DNA from: Bacteroides caecimuris | GTDB lineage: Bacteria > Bacteroidota > Bacteroidia > Bacteroidales > Bacteroidaceae | Length of the DNA stretch: 64,000 bases | Reading direction: 5' to 3' | Assembly (NCBI RefSeq): GCF_001688725.2 | Contig: NZ_CP015401.2 | Coordinates: forward strand, 3,596,001 to 3,660,000 | Shown: one piece after another, positions 25,042-33,280 of the stretch | How the letters are laid out: every line of letters begins with the position of its first letter | How positions within the stretch are numbered: position 1 is the stretch's first letter | Made by a program: the position numbers and the translations under genes | Notes under the pieces: generated by a model | Database searches by the model: none | Seen by the model: only the letters and a program-made list of their open reading frames with translations | Told to the model about the DNA's origin: nothing

Positions 25042-26295
25042 TCAGGATACTCCACGGGAGCGGCGCTTCTTTTTCTTCTTGCGTTGCAGCCTGCGGGCAA
25101 GAGCCTCTTCCTGCGGGTCGGGACCGTTGGTTTCAATGCCGAAGATTCCGAAAGCCTGCTCGATGGAACTTTCCATATCGGAGGAGAAACCGCCTTGCCG
25201 GTCAAGGTCAGGCACAGGCGCGTCCAAATCGGGAATATTGACCGGACTGTTGAACAACCGCTCGAAGGCATTTGCCGAGAACTCCTTGCCGAGCCGGGAG
25301 CCGTTGTACACCTCCCGGTTCTTGTGGTCGATGAAAGTCGCTCCATAGATACGTCCCTCGTCATTTTCACGGAATACCGCATCAATGCCTTTTCCGGCAA
25401 GCAGACGGACGAACTCGTCCCTGTCTCCACGGCATCCGTGCATGGCAAGTGCCACCTCGTTCCGTATCTTCGGTTGCCATTTCTTGTTCCTGTATTCACG
25501 GGCGTTGTACCCGATACGCTTTTCCAGTCCCTCGTAACCGTACCGTTTCCCGATAAGGGAAGACTTGACAGGAGTACATACCGGCTTTCCCGTATCGTCA
25601 GTCATGGTATAGACGATGCCGTTATAGGGTGTACCATCGAACTCGCCCCTGACCTGTTTCGCCTCGATATTGAAACAGGAAAGCAAGGCGCTGAATTCGC
25701 CAAAAGACTGGAAACGGTACGAGCCGAACACGCTCTTCACGATATTGGAAACCTGCCGTTTCACATCACCGCTTTGGTAGTCCGCCTTCTTCATGTACGG
25801 CTCCAACAACTCCTTCCGCTTGTCCTCCACCTGCTTCAACCCGAATTTCTTTTCCAGCTCCCGGCAGGCTTTCATCGAGCGGTTCCACTCGTAGGTGTCG
25901 TCTATCTTTTCCCCTTTCTCGTTCACGCAGGTAGAAACGATATGGATATGTCTCCTGTCTATATCCTCGTGTACATATACAATGTAGGGCTGGTCACCGT
26001 AGCCCATTCGCTGCATATACTCTTTTGCCAATTCCGCGAATTGGGCATCAGTGAGGCGGTCATCTACAGAAGGGTTCAGGGAAATATGCAGGATGGGCTT
26101 TTCCGTGTTCTTGTTGGCGAGGAGGTAGTTGTCAAACGCCCAAAGGGTCTGCTGCATGACACGATCCGGATTGCCTGCCACATCGGTAATCATACGGTTT
26201 CCCGCAATGATACGCGCGGTGGTGTCATTCACTTTCTGCTGGTTGTAGGTGATTGCTCCGTAGAGCGAGACACCCCTGTTGATTTTCGCCACCAT
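25042..26295 (-). CDS. mobB: MobB: relaxase/mobilization nuclease
   Basis: 417 residues. The relaxase fold has the histidine metal motif EDIDRRHIHIVSTCVNE (about 110-126), the second strand region LHISLNPSVDDRLTD and an N-terminal GVSLYGAITYNQ with a Tyr pair as candidate nicking residue. This is the MobB-type (MOB_P-like) relaxase of CTnDOT-class elements that nicks oriT and covalently holds the 5' end of the transferred strand. The C-terminal tail is basic (RRLQRKKKKKRRSRGVS). mobA lies directly upstream (1-nt gap), suggesting translational coupling. Confidence 0.88.
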   Translation of the reverse strand: MVAKINRGVSLYGAITYNQQKVNDTTARIIAGNRMITDVAGNPDRVMQQTLWAFDNYLLANKNTEKPILHISLNPSVDDRLTDAQFAELAKEYMQRMGYGDQPYIVYVHEDIDRRHIHIVSTCVNEKGEKIDDTYEWNRSMKACRELEKKFGLKQVEDKRKELLEPYMKKADYQSGDVKRQVSNIVKSVFGSYRFQSFGEFSALLSCFNIEAKQVRGEFDGTPYNGIVYTMTDDTGKPVCTPVKSSLIGKRYGYEGLEKRIGYNAREYRNKKWQPKIRNEVALAMHGCRGDRDEFVRLLAGKGIDAVFRENDEGRIYGATFIDHKNREVYNGSRLGKEFSANAFERLFNSPVNIPDLDAPVPDLDRQGGFSSDMESSIEQAFGIFGIETNGPDPQEEALARRLQRKKKKKRRSRGVS

Positions 26296-26296
26296 G

Positions 26297-26755
26297 TCAT
26301 TCCTCCTCCCTTTTCCTCTTTATCAGATAGGCATCTTCAAATTCACGGGTGAGCATGATAATCCGCTTGCTCAGCAGCACCAGGTCTATCGTTGCCTTTT
26401 CAAGATTGCGGAGCAAGGCGTAGGCCCGTTTCTCCCCGAAGTTGGTCTTTACGGCTTTTACCGTCTGGTTGTAATTGTTTCCGATACTCTGGAACTGATG
26501 GTAGAAATTGGTCAGACGGATGTAATAGTCCATCGTTGCCTTGTCGATTTTTACTACCTTGATTTCTTTACCGAAAATCATTGTCTTGATAAACTTGGAG
26601 CGTTCCTTTAATCCTGATTTTTGGAATTGAATGTCAAAACGTCCGTTCTCTTCCGAGTTCAACCGCACTACATAACGATGCACGGCAGGGTCGGATTTTG
26701 GTTTTCTACCCACTCCTTTTTTTGATTTTTTCCTCTTGTTTTCTTCCATATGCAT
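26297..26755 (-). CDS. mobA: MobA: ribbon-helix-helix relaxosome protein
   Basis: 152 residues. A basic N-terminus (NKRKKSKKGVGRKPKSDP) precedes a ribbon-helix-helix-like segment, HRYVVRLNSEENGRFDIQF followed by SGLKERSKFIKTMIFG. The rest is helical (YHQFQSIGNNYNQTVKAVKT). MobA-type proteins bind oriT and position the relaxase. The start at 26755 is followed by another ATG at 26749. The upstream region has a long hairpin (26829-26888) and a minus-strand -7 box TAACTTTG (26997-27004), suggesting the mob promoter and oriT lie there. Confidence 0.8.
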   Translation of the reverse strand: MHMEENKRKKSKKGVGRKPKSDPAVHRYVVRLNSEENGRFDIQFQKSGLKERSKFIKTMIFGKEIKVVKIDKATMDYYIRLTNFYHQFQSIGNNYNQTVKAVKTNFGEKRAYALLRNLEKATIDLVLLSKRIIMLTREFEDAYLIKRKREEE

Positions 26756-26828
26756 TGATATTTTCTGTTTCTGATTTTCCGTCCCGGATTCACGACTTTG
26801 GAGTGAATCCCTCCCGAGCCGTCAGGCG

Positions 26829-26888
26829 AGCGGCAAGTTGTTTTGAGTGCCCGAATTTATTTCGGGTGCCTCAAAACACAACTTGCTA
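26829..26888. other. Long hairpin upstream of mobA: oriT candidate
   Basis: GGCAAGTTGTTTTGAG, a one-base bulge, and GCCCGAA pair with TTCGGG and CTCAAAACACAACTTGC around TTTA. It is one of the longest inverted repeats outside the hairpin family and does not share their GACCTTGC, AAATACCG or -7 boxes. It sits 74 bp upstream of mobA, where oriT is expected in CTnDOT-type elements. A short palindrome ATGTTCgcttGAACAT follows. Alternatively it is a leader structure of the mob mRNA. Confidence 0.45.
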
Positions 26889-26996
26889 TGTTCGCTTGAA
26901 CATGAATTTTCCTTCCGTCAAATTGTGTTTGACCCTCCGGCCTCATTCTTCGGCTTCGGGAAAGCCCCGCAGCGGTGTCCGTTCCGTTGTCGGTGC

Positions 26997-27004
26997 AAAG
27001 TTAC
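26997..27004 (-). promoter_or_regulatory. -7 box of the probable mob operon promoter
   Basis: TAACTTTG on the minus strand fits TAnnTTTG exactly. No clear TTG sits at the ideal distance, so the -33 is weak. The leader to mobA would be about 240 nt and include the long hairpin. Confidence 0.4.
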
Positions 27005-27046
27005 GGCGGTATATACTACTGTAAAATAGTGAGTTATATGTAATGT

Positions 27047-27063
27047 GATGACAAACGATGACA
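27047..27063 (+). promoter_or_regulatory. GATGACA direct repeat upstream of parA-tra
   Basis: GATGACA at 27047-27053 and 27057-27063, a 10-bp period, in TAATGTGATGACAAACGATG. It is shared with the sites before traE and the DUF3945 operon. It may be an operator for a common regulator of transfer and accessory genes. Confidence 0.5.
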
Positions 27064-27129
27064 CAGGTCGTCACCTCCCTTGAAACATGATGCCGGTATG
27101 AAAAAATACCCTTTTATTTGCAGCGTGAA

Positions 27130-27355
27130 CGACGGGATATGTGCAGTAAAGAGTGCCTGAACCACTTACTGACTGACTGTCCGAATGGGTGAATGGATGA
27201 CTGGAATAATGCACGAATGGAGTACTGCACACAGGCAGTAAGGAATGTATGAGTGACAGACTTGTGACGTGCAGTAATGACCGTCGGACTGAATGGAGTA
27301 AAGACCGTATTACGGCACATGTCCGGTCATTCATTACTGACTGAAAGACTGAAAC
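27130..27355. repeat. Repeat-rich non-coding stretch between mobA and parA
   Basis: This stretch contains GCAGTAA at least three times (about 27139, 27235 and 27270), AATGG several times, and ACTGACTGACTG/TTACTGACTGAAAGACTGA clusters. The minus-strand ORFs through it (for example 27071-27469) have low-complexity translations and are not genes. The short-repeat structure resembles a centromere or oriT accessory region for the adjacent ParA and MobA proteins (inferred). Confidence 0.4.
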
Positions 27356-27391
27356 CAATTGATGTTTAATATACAATTGATGTTTAATATA
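27356..27391 (+). repeat. Tandem 18-bp repeat just upstream of parA
   Basis: CAATTGATGTTTAATATA occurs twice head to tail (27356-27373 and 27374-27391), ending 13 nt before the parA start. It could be a duplicated operator or iteron-like site controlling parA-tra transcription. Confidence 0.6.
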
Positions 27392-27404
27392 AAAAAGAAA
27401 AGCA

Positions 27405-28160
27405 ATGAAAAAAGACACAGTTTTAGTTGCCGTTTGCAACCAGAAAGGCGGAGTCGGCAAATCGACCATGACGATTATGCTCGCCGGGTATTATCATTAC
27501 CTGAAAGGACTGAACGTGGCTGTCATCGACTGCGATTATCCGCAGTACAGCCTGGTACGTATGAAAGAAAGGGATATGCGCACCGTTGAGCATAGCGAGT
27601 ATTTCAAGCAACTGATGGTTTCCCAATATGAGCGCATCAATAAGAAAGCCTACACGATTGTCGGCTCAAAAGCGGAGAACGCCCGTGATGCGGCTGAAAA
27701 ACTGAAGAAAAATGGTGACTACGACTTGATTGTCGTGGATTTACCCGGAACCGTGAACTCTTCGGGCGTGATCAACACCATCGTGAATATGGACTATGTG
27801 ATTACACCGATTATTCCCGACCGTATTGTAATGCAGAGCAGCCTCTCGTTCTCCACCACTGTTTGGGACTATGCCAAAGCGAATAAGGATACTCCATTGC
27901 AGAAATTCCTCTTTTTTTGGACCCGTAAGGATACCCGTGCTTCCACGGAGGTCTTTGATGCATACAATATCATCCTGCAAAAATTGGAGTTTACGGTATT
28001 AGATACCGTCATCCCGGAGACCAACCGCTACAACAAGGAACTGTCCTTGGCTACCCGGAACTATTTCCGTTGCACCCTGTTTCCGCCTCCCGCCAAACTG
28101 TTGAAGGGAAGCGGACTGGCAGAGCTGGCAGAAGAACTATTGACAAAATTAAAACTATAA
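27405..28160 (+). CDS. traA: ParA-family ATPase, first gene of the tra operon (TraA)
   Basis: 251 residues. The deviant Walker A is CNQKGGVGKSTMTIMLAGYY (about 11-30), Walker A' is VAVIDCDYPQYSLVRM and Walker B LIVVDLPGTVNSSGVI. These are ParA/MinD features. In CTnDOT-type elements the first tra gene encodes such a protein; it may position or partition the element or the transfer apparatus. It follows the repeat-rich region and tandem repeats, a plausible binding site. No ParB gene is adjacent; the DUF3408 proteins downstream may be its partners. Confidence 0.8.
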   Translation: MKKDTVLVAVCNQKGGVGKSTMTIMLAGYYHYLKGLNVAVIDCDYPQYSLVRMKERDMRTVEHSEYFKQLMVSQYERINKKAYTIVGSKAENARDAAEKLKKNGDYDLIVVDLPGTVNSSGVINTIVNMDYVITPIIPDRIVMQSSLSFSTTVWDYAKANKDTPLQKFLFFWTRKDTRASTEVFDAYNIILQKLEFTVLDTVIPETNRYNKELSLATRNYFRCTLFPPPAKLLKGSGLAELAEELLTKLKL

Positions 28161-28165
28161 ATACC

Positions 28166-28606
28166 ATGGCAAAGAAACAAGTAACCGTGAATGAAGAGAT
28201 GATCAGAGGCATTATGGCCGGGGATATACCCAATTATGGGAAAGAAGACATATCCGTGGATGATGCAATGACCACTGATGAATCCGACAGGAATGAGTGC
28301 GGATCGGGAAATCCCGAACCTGTACCTGCCGAGAAAAGCACTGGCAGACAAAAGAGACGGAAAGACGGTACGGATTCGTACCGCAAGCAGTTCCTCATGG
28401 GAGGAAATGTTCTGCAAAGGCAGCAGGCTTATATAGGTATCAACAATTACCTGTTCATACAGAAGTTCCTGTCGGTTGTAGCCCCCAAGGTCAGTATGTC
28501 AAAATACATTGATGATGTACTTACCGCCCATATAGAACAATACCAGGAGGAAATAGACAGCCTCTATCACAATCAAATCAATAATGAACCTTTATACAAG
28601 AAATGA
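28166..28606 (+). CDS. traB: TraB: DUF3408-type conjugation protein
   Basis: 146 residues from the ATG at 28166 (MAKKQVTVNEEMIRGIMAGD); the longer ORF from 28070 is a shadow of parA. The middle is low-complexity and charged. The C-terminal domain (about 95-146), NYLFIQKFLSVVAPKVSMSK then YIDDVLTAHIEQYQEEIDSL, resembles a ribbon-helix-helix-like DUF3408 fold. It is 5 nt after parA and overlaps the next gene as ATGA. A DNA-binding partner for ParA is plausible. Confidence 0.65.
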   Translation: MAKKQVTVNEEMIRGIMAGDIPNYGKEDISVDDAMTTDESDRNECGSGNPEPVPAEKSTGRQKRRKDGTDSYRKQFLMGGNVLQRQQAYIGINNYLFIQKFLSVVAPKVSMSKYIDDVLTAHIEQYQEEIDSLYHNQINNEPLYKK

Positions 28607-29031
28607 TTATGGAACAGTCTTTTGACATTTTGACTACCGTTGTCAGCGGTACTGCGGTATTCCTTTTAGTAGTAACAGCCATTCATGCTTCTGCAAGGCT
28701 TTTACAAATGACTTTCGGCAAAAAATCCGGTTTGAACCGAAAGGATACAAAACCGGAAAATCATCCTGAAAAAAAGGAAGAGCCACCCGGCATTGATAAG
28801 CAGTGTGCCATTTACAAAGAAAAATACCTTACTTGTAAACCTTTGGCAAAGCGGGCACATGTCTGTATCGAGCAGGAGAATGTCAGCCTGATCAAGCAGT
28901 TGCTTCTGGTCATCGAACCCAAAGCGAGCATATCCGGCTATATCAATAATATAGTGAACGAGCATTTGGAAAAGTGCAAACCGGAGATTATAAAGTTGTA
29001 CAAAGAAAAGAAAGCTGATTATGGAAACTAA
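28603..29031 (+). CDS. traC: TraC: membrane-anchored DUF3408-like protein
   Basis: 142 residues. A transmembrane helix near the N-terminus (VVSGTAVFLLVVTAIHASA), a charged linker, then a C-terminal domain (about 88-135), SLIKQLLLVIEPKASISGYI followed by NNIVNEHLEKCKPEIIKLY, clearly paralogous to the C-terminus of the preceding protein. It overlaps both neighbours by a few bases, so expression is coupled. It may tether the ParA/DUF3408 complex to the membrane (inferred). Confidence 0.6.
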   Translation: MIMEQSFDILTTVVSGTAVFLLVVTAIHASARLLQMTFGKKSGLNRKDTKPENHPEKKEEPPGIDKQCAIYKEKYLTCKPLAKRAHVCIEQENVSLIKQLLLVIEPKASISGYINNIVNEHLEKCKPEIIKLYKEKKADYGN

Positions 29032-29797
29032 AATTCATTTCACTGTCAAAGCCTTGTGCGCAGCCTTTATCTTTTACCAGTTGTGGATATTCATCTTCAG
29101 CCGGCAAATGTATGACGCATGGGAGAAGGTCTGCCGTATGATGCGTATAGCCCGTATCAAGTTATGGAAATGCCGTAAAGAGTATCGGATATACCGGGAA
29201 GAGAAGGCTGAAAAAGCCAGAAAAAAGGCAAGGCGTAAGAAAAAGATGGCAGAAACCAAAGTGGCACAAGAGAGCCACGGAACAGTAATGCAGCCCTCTC
29301 CGACGGACGATAACGATGTTATCGGCAAGACCAAGATTGTCTATTTGGAAGACCCGGAAGTGGCAAGAAAAAAACCTACACGTTCCGAACCATTGGTTAA
29401 GGAACCCATAGAGGAAGATGAAGAAATCAGACCGGAAGATGTGGCGCATGAGGACAGGGGGCTGGCCAAAGAGGAGATGGAAGCATTGATGGCTCCTGTT
29501 AATTCCGAACCTGACCCTGAATTCAATACGGCAATGACATTCGAGGAAATGAACAATGTAGTGGAAGTGCTGACTTCTGAAACCGGGGATGAACAGAAAG
29601 ATTTCCGTGCGAGCATGACAATTTATCACAAGTTATCCGGTACGGAAATATTGAACCTTTTGGAAAATGAAATCGGCTGTCAGCAGAAAATAGAGTCTTT
29701 GCTCAACGAATATCTGGATGAAACGGGCAGACCGTTGGCAAAACGAAAGGCCGCATCCAAGAAGGTGGAGGCTTTCAACATAGATAAATTCGTTTAA
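29021..29797 (+). CDS. traD: TraD: conjugation protein (DUF4122-type)
   Basis: 258 residues. N-terminal membrane helix (VKALCAAFIFYQLWIFIFS), a strongly basic coiled segment (EEKAEKARKKARRKKKM) and an acidic middle (EPIEEDEEIRPEDVAHED). The C-terminal part is MTFEEMNNVVEVLTSETGDE through LLNEYLDETGRPLAKRKAAS. Position in the operon and shape fit TraD of CTnDOT-type elements. It is followed by a terminator-like hairpin, so traA-D form a sub-operon. Mechanism unknown. Confidence 0.65.
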   Translation: METKIHFTVKALCAAFIFYQLWIFIFSRQMYDAWEKVCRMMRIARIKLWKCRKEYRIYREEKAEKARKKARRKKKMAETKVAQESHGTVMQPSPTDDNDVIGKTKIVYLEDPEVARKKPTRSEPLVKEPIEEDEEIRPEDVAHEDRGLAKEEMEALMAPVNSEPDPEFNTAMTFEEMNNVVEVLTSETGDEQKDFRASMTIYHKLSGTEILNLLENEIGCQQKIESLLNEYLDETGRPLAKRKAASKKVEAFNIDKFV

Positions 29798-29825
29798 TTG
29801 TTTCTTTTTGCTGTCATAGTTTTTG

Positions 29826-29859
29826 AAGGCACGTCGATGTGATATCGGTGTGCCCTTTT
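29826..29859 (+). terminator. Hairpin terminator after traD
   Basis: GGCAC (29828-29832) and CGAT pair with ATCG and GTGCC (29850-29854), followed by CTTTT. A weak-to-moderate intrinsic terminator ending the traA-D unit. Confidence 0.5.
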
Positions 29860-29925
29860 CATTTTCAGAGAATATCACCGGATAAAATTCAAACAGTCAT
29901 ATCGTTATCATAATGGCAAGATTCG

Positions 29926-29933
29926 TACCTTTG
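29926..29933 (+). promoter_or_regulatory. -7 box before the 110-residue gene
   Basis: TACCTTTG matches TAnnTTTG and lies 10-16 nt before the candidate ATGs at 29944 and 29950. No strong -33 at the ideal spacing. The gene probably has its own promoter here. Confidence 0.45.
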
Positions 29934-29943
29934 CAAAAAATGA

Positions 29944-30282
29944 ATGATTATGGCAGTGACAAAAGCGATATTGGAGAAATGGATGGTGGCGCAGAAACGT
30001 CACCGCCTTTCCGACAAACAAGTGCAGATGGCCCGTGAGCTGGGATTGAACCCTGACAAGCTCGGAAAGATAGACAACCACAAGCAGGAACCGTGGAAAG
30101 CCCCGCTTCCGCAGTTTATAGAGCACATCTATTTCAAGCGGTTCAAGCGTGAGAAACCGGAAACGGTCAAGCCGCTGAAACAGATTCTGAAGGAAATGGA
30201 GACCAAGAAGAAGCTGCAAAAAGAGAAAAAGGAGGAACGGAGGAAACAGCGTGCCCTCTCTTCCGATTCCGCAGCAGAGTAA
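29944..30282 (+). CDS. Conserved small hypothetical protein, about 110 residues
   Basis: Starts at 29944 (MIMAVTKAILEKWMVAQKRH) or at the ATG at 29950. Highly charged and helical; RHRLSDKQVQMARELGLNPD is helix-turn-helix-like, followed by KLGKIDNHKQEPWKAPLPQF and IEHIYFKRFKREKP. The C-terminus is a Lys/Glu helix. Basic, cytoplasmic, possibly nucleic-acid binding. It is a stand-alone gene with its own -7 box in front and a strong terminator behind, sitting between traD and traE. Function unknown. Confidence 0.6.
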   Translation: MIMAVTKAILEKWMVAQKRHRLSDKQVQMARELGLNPDKLGKIDNHKQEPWKAPLPQFIEHIYFKRFKREKPETVKPLKQILKEMETKKKLQKEKKEERRKQRALSSDSAAE

Positions 30283-30303
30283 ACAGCGTTCACATGACAT
30301 GAA

Positions 30304-30345
30304 GCGAAGTCTGAAAGCCGTCCGGTTTTCAGGCTTCGCTTTTTT
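30304..30345 (+). terminator. Rho-independent terminator
   Basis: GCGAAG (30304-30309) and CTGAAA pair with TTTCAG and CTTCGC (30334-30339), followed directly by TTTTTT. It closes the small hypothetical gene before traE. Confidence 0.85.
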
Positions 30346-30475
30346 GGTGATTCGAACCAATTGTCGCTTTTTCATTCCTCATGAAGAGTGCCCGTTTTTA
30401 TTTTCTGTTTTTCCCATCCTTCCCTGCCCAAAATCCTCTTTTTTATCGTTTGGAAAATCCTTGCTGATGTAACGT

Positions 30476-30492
30476 GATGACATACGATGACA
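30476..30492 (+). promoter_or_regulatory. GATGACA direct repeat upstream of traE
   Basis: GATGACA at 30476-30482 and 30486-30492 in TAACGTGATGACATACGATG, nearly identical to the site before parA (27047-27063). traE starts 90 nt downstream. A CTATATATTCGC segment (about 30528) lies where a -7 box is expected and resembles CTATATATATTTGCGG before the DUF3945 gene. Confidence 0.55.
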
Positions 30493-30582
30493 CGCATCGT
30501 AAGGTTTGTAAATCAATGAATTAAACGCTATATATTCGCTGTCGAAATGATTTTTTGTTTCACCAATTAAAATTTTCGACAC

Positions 30583-30879
30583 ATGAAAAAAAGATTCTTT
30601 TCGGCAGCTTTCATGCTGCTTGCGACAGTCGGGGCTTTCGCCCAGGGTAACGGTATCGGCGGCATTACGGAAGCCACCAACATGGTCACTTCCTACTTCG
30701 ACCCCGGCACCAAGTTGATTTACGCCATCGGAGCCGTTGTCGGCCTGATCGGGGGCGTGAAGGTCTATTCCAAGTTCTCGTCGGGCGACCCTGACACCTC
30801 GAAGACCGCCGCCAGCTGGTTCGGAGCATGTATCTTCCTTATCGTGGCTGCTACCATCTTACGCTCATTCTTCCTGTAA
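30583..30879 (+). CDS. traE: TraE: pilin-like conjugation protein (DUF4134)
   Basis: 98 residues. Signal peptide (MKKRFFSAAFMLLATVGAFA, then Q), followed by two hydrophobic helices (IYAIGAVVGLIGGVKVYSKF and AASWFGACIFLIVAATILRS). This is the DUF4134/TraE family, corresponding to the VirB2-like small membrane subunit of the Bacteroidota type IV secretion system. First gene of the traE-Q transcription unit, behind the shared GATGACA operator. Confidence 0.85.
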   Translation: MKKRFFSAAFMLLATVGAFAQGNGIGGITEATNMVTSYFDPGTKLIYAIGAVVGLIGGVKVYSKFSSGDPDTSKTAASWFGACIFLIVAATILRSFFL

Positions 30880-30880
30880 C

Positions 30881-31213
30881 ATGGCGAAGTATCCGGTCAA
30901 TAAGGGGATAGGCCGCAGCCCGGAGTTCAAAGGGCTCAAAAGTCAGTACCTGTTCATCTTCGCGGGCGGGCTGCTCGCCCTGTTCGTGGTGTTCGTCATC
31001 ATGTACATGGTGGGTATCGACCAGTGGGTCTGCATCGGTTTCGGTGTCGTTTCCGCTTCGGTGCTTGTCTGGGCAACATTCCGAATGAACGCGAAGTACG
31101 GCGAATGGGGGCTTATGAAACTCCACGCGCTGCGCAGCCATCCCCGCTACATCATCAACCGGAGGAAGTTCCTTCGGTTGATTTCTCCAACCTCAAAAAA
31201 AGGAAAAGTATGA
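30881..31213 (+). CDS. traF: TraF: DUF4133 conjugation protein
   Basis: 110 residues with two membrane helices (YLFIFAGGLLALFVVFVIMY and WVCIGFGVVSASVLVWATFR) and the N-terminal motif YPVNKGIGRSPEFKGLKSQY of DUF4133. VirB3-like in position (before the VirB4-type ATPase) and size. It starts one base after the traE stop and overlaps traG by 4 nt (ATGA). Confidence 0.85.
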   Translation: MAKYPVNKGIGRSPEFKGLKSQYLFIFAGGLLALFVVFVIMYMVGIDQWVCIGFGVVSASVLVWATFRMNAKYGEWGLMKLHALRSHPRYIINRRKFLRLISPTSKKGKV

Positions 31214-33280
31214 GAAACGTAATGAAAACAGCGACGCTGGAAAGCAAATTTCCGTTGCTCTCGGTAGAGCACGGGTGTATCGTCAGCAAGGATGCGGACA
31301 TTACCGTGGCCTATAAGGTGGAACTGCCCGAACTTTTCACGCTCACAAAGGCGGAATACGAGGCCGTCCATTCGACATGGGCGAAAGCGGTCAAGGTGCT
31401 GCCGAACTACAGCATCGTGCACAAGCAGGACTTCTTCATCGAGGAAAGCTACCGTCCCGACATTTGCAAGGACGACCTGAGTTTTCTCAGCCGCAGTTTC
31501 GAGCGGCATTTCAACGAACGTCCGTATTTGCAGCACACTTGTTACCTGTTCCTGACCAAGACGACCAAGGAGCGTAGTCGCACTACCAGCAGCTTCAACG
31601 CCCTCACGCGGAATTTCATCATCCCGAAGGAAATGACGGACAGGGAGACTGTCACCCGTTTCATGGAGAGTTGTGAGCAGTTCGAGCGTATCGTCAACGA
31701 CAGCGGCCTCCTTCGCATGACACGTCTGACGGATGAGGAAATCACGGGAACGGACACCTCTGCGGGAATCATCGAGAAATACTTCTCGCTCTCGCAGGAG
31801 GACACCGCCTGCTTGCAGGACCTGTCACTCGGTGCCGGGGAGATGAAGATAGGCGACAACTACCTCTGCCTGCACACCCTTTCCGACCCGGAGGATCTGC
31901 CCTCAAACGTGGCTACCGACTGCCGCTACGAACGGTTGTCCACCGACCGGAGTGATTGTCGTCTCTCCTTCGCCGCACCAATAGGCATCCTGCTCACGTG
32001 CAACCATGTCGTGAACCAGTACCTCTTCATTGACGATTCGGCGGAGAGCCTGCGCAAGTTCGAGCAGACCGCGAGGAACATGCACTCGCTTTCCCGTTAC
32101 AGCCGTTCCAACCAGATCAACCGCGAATGGATTGAGGAATACCTGAACGAGGCGCACAGCAAGGGGCTGACTTCCATCCGGGCGCATTGCAACGTCATGG
32201 CATGGAGCGATGACCGGGAGAAACTGAAGCGCATCAAGAACGATGTCGGCAGCCAATTGGCACTCATGGAGGCGAAGCCGCGCCACAACACGGTAGATGT
32301 CCCGACGCTGTTCTGGGCGGCGATACCCGGCAATGCCGGTGATTTCCCATTCGAGGAGAGTTTCCACACCTTCATCGAGCAGGCGTTGTGCCTGTTCATC
32401 GGGGAAACGTCCTACAAGGATTCGCTATCGCCGTTCGGCATCCGCATGGTGGACCGGCTGACGGGCAAGCCCGTTCATCTGGATATTTCCGACCTACCGA
32501 TGAAGAACGGTACAATCACGAATAGGAATAAATTTATACTCGGACCCTCCGGTTCGGGCAAGTCTTTCTTCACCAACCACATGGTGCGCCAATATTATGA
32601 ACAAGGGACCCACGTGCTTTTGGTGGATACCGGAAATTCCTATCAGGGACTGTGCAACCTTATCCATGCGCGGACACACGGTGAGGACGGCATCTACTTT
32701 ACCTACAAGGAGGATGACCCGATAGCCTTCAACCCTTTCTACGTGGAGGACGGTGTGTTCGACATTGAGAAGAAGGAATCCATCAAGACGCTTATCCTCA
32801 CTTTGTGGAAACGTGACGATGAACCGCCCACGAGAGCTGAAGAGGTGGCGCTTTCCAATGCAGTGAACCTCTTTTTAGCGAACATCCGCAACGACAGGGA
32901 CAACAGACCTTCCTTCAATACCTTCTACGAGTTCATCCGTGACGAGTACCAGGACATTCTGAAGGAGAAGCGCACCCGCGAGAAGGATTTCGATGTATTC
33001 AACTTCCTGAACGTGCTTGAACCTTACTACCGGGGCGGCGAGTATGACTACCTTCTGAACAGCGACAAGCAGCTTGATTTACTCGGTAAACGTTTCATTG
33101 TATTTGAGTTGGACAATATCAAGGACAACAAGGTACTGTTCCCGATTGTGACCATCATCATCATGGAAACCTTCATCAACAAGATGAGAAAATTGAAAGG
33201 AATCCGCAAGATGATATTGTTGGAGGAGGCCTGGAAAGCCATCAGCAAGGAGGGCATGGCGGAATATCTGAAGTACCTCT
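31210..33280 (+). CDS. traG: TraG (VirB4-type ATPase), exon 1
   Basis: The start at 31210 overlaps traF. The exon encodes 690 complete residues plus one base. It contains the N-terminal VirB4 region and Walker A (ILGPSGSGKSFFTNHMV, about 432-448), the VDTGNSYQG block, and Walker B MILLEEAWKAISKEG. The coding frame continues at 35771 after removal of a group II intron; joined length is 2511 nt, 836 residues. Read through, the frame ends at a TAA at 33304-33306 after APVKVAS. TraG energises the secretion channel, so conjugation depends on splicing. Confidence 0.88.

Noticed and set aside
26829..26888. Hairpin upstream of mobA as another family member
   Set aside because: It lacks GACCTTGC, AAATACCG, GAGGATGATTT and the bubble with a -7 box; kept only as an oriT or leader candidate.
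27071..27469. 132-residue minus-strand ORF in the repeat region
   Set aside because: Translation is repetitive Ser/Leu/His text from short DNA repeats, with no family resemblance, and it overlaps the parA start.
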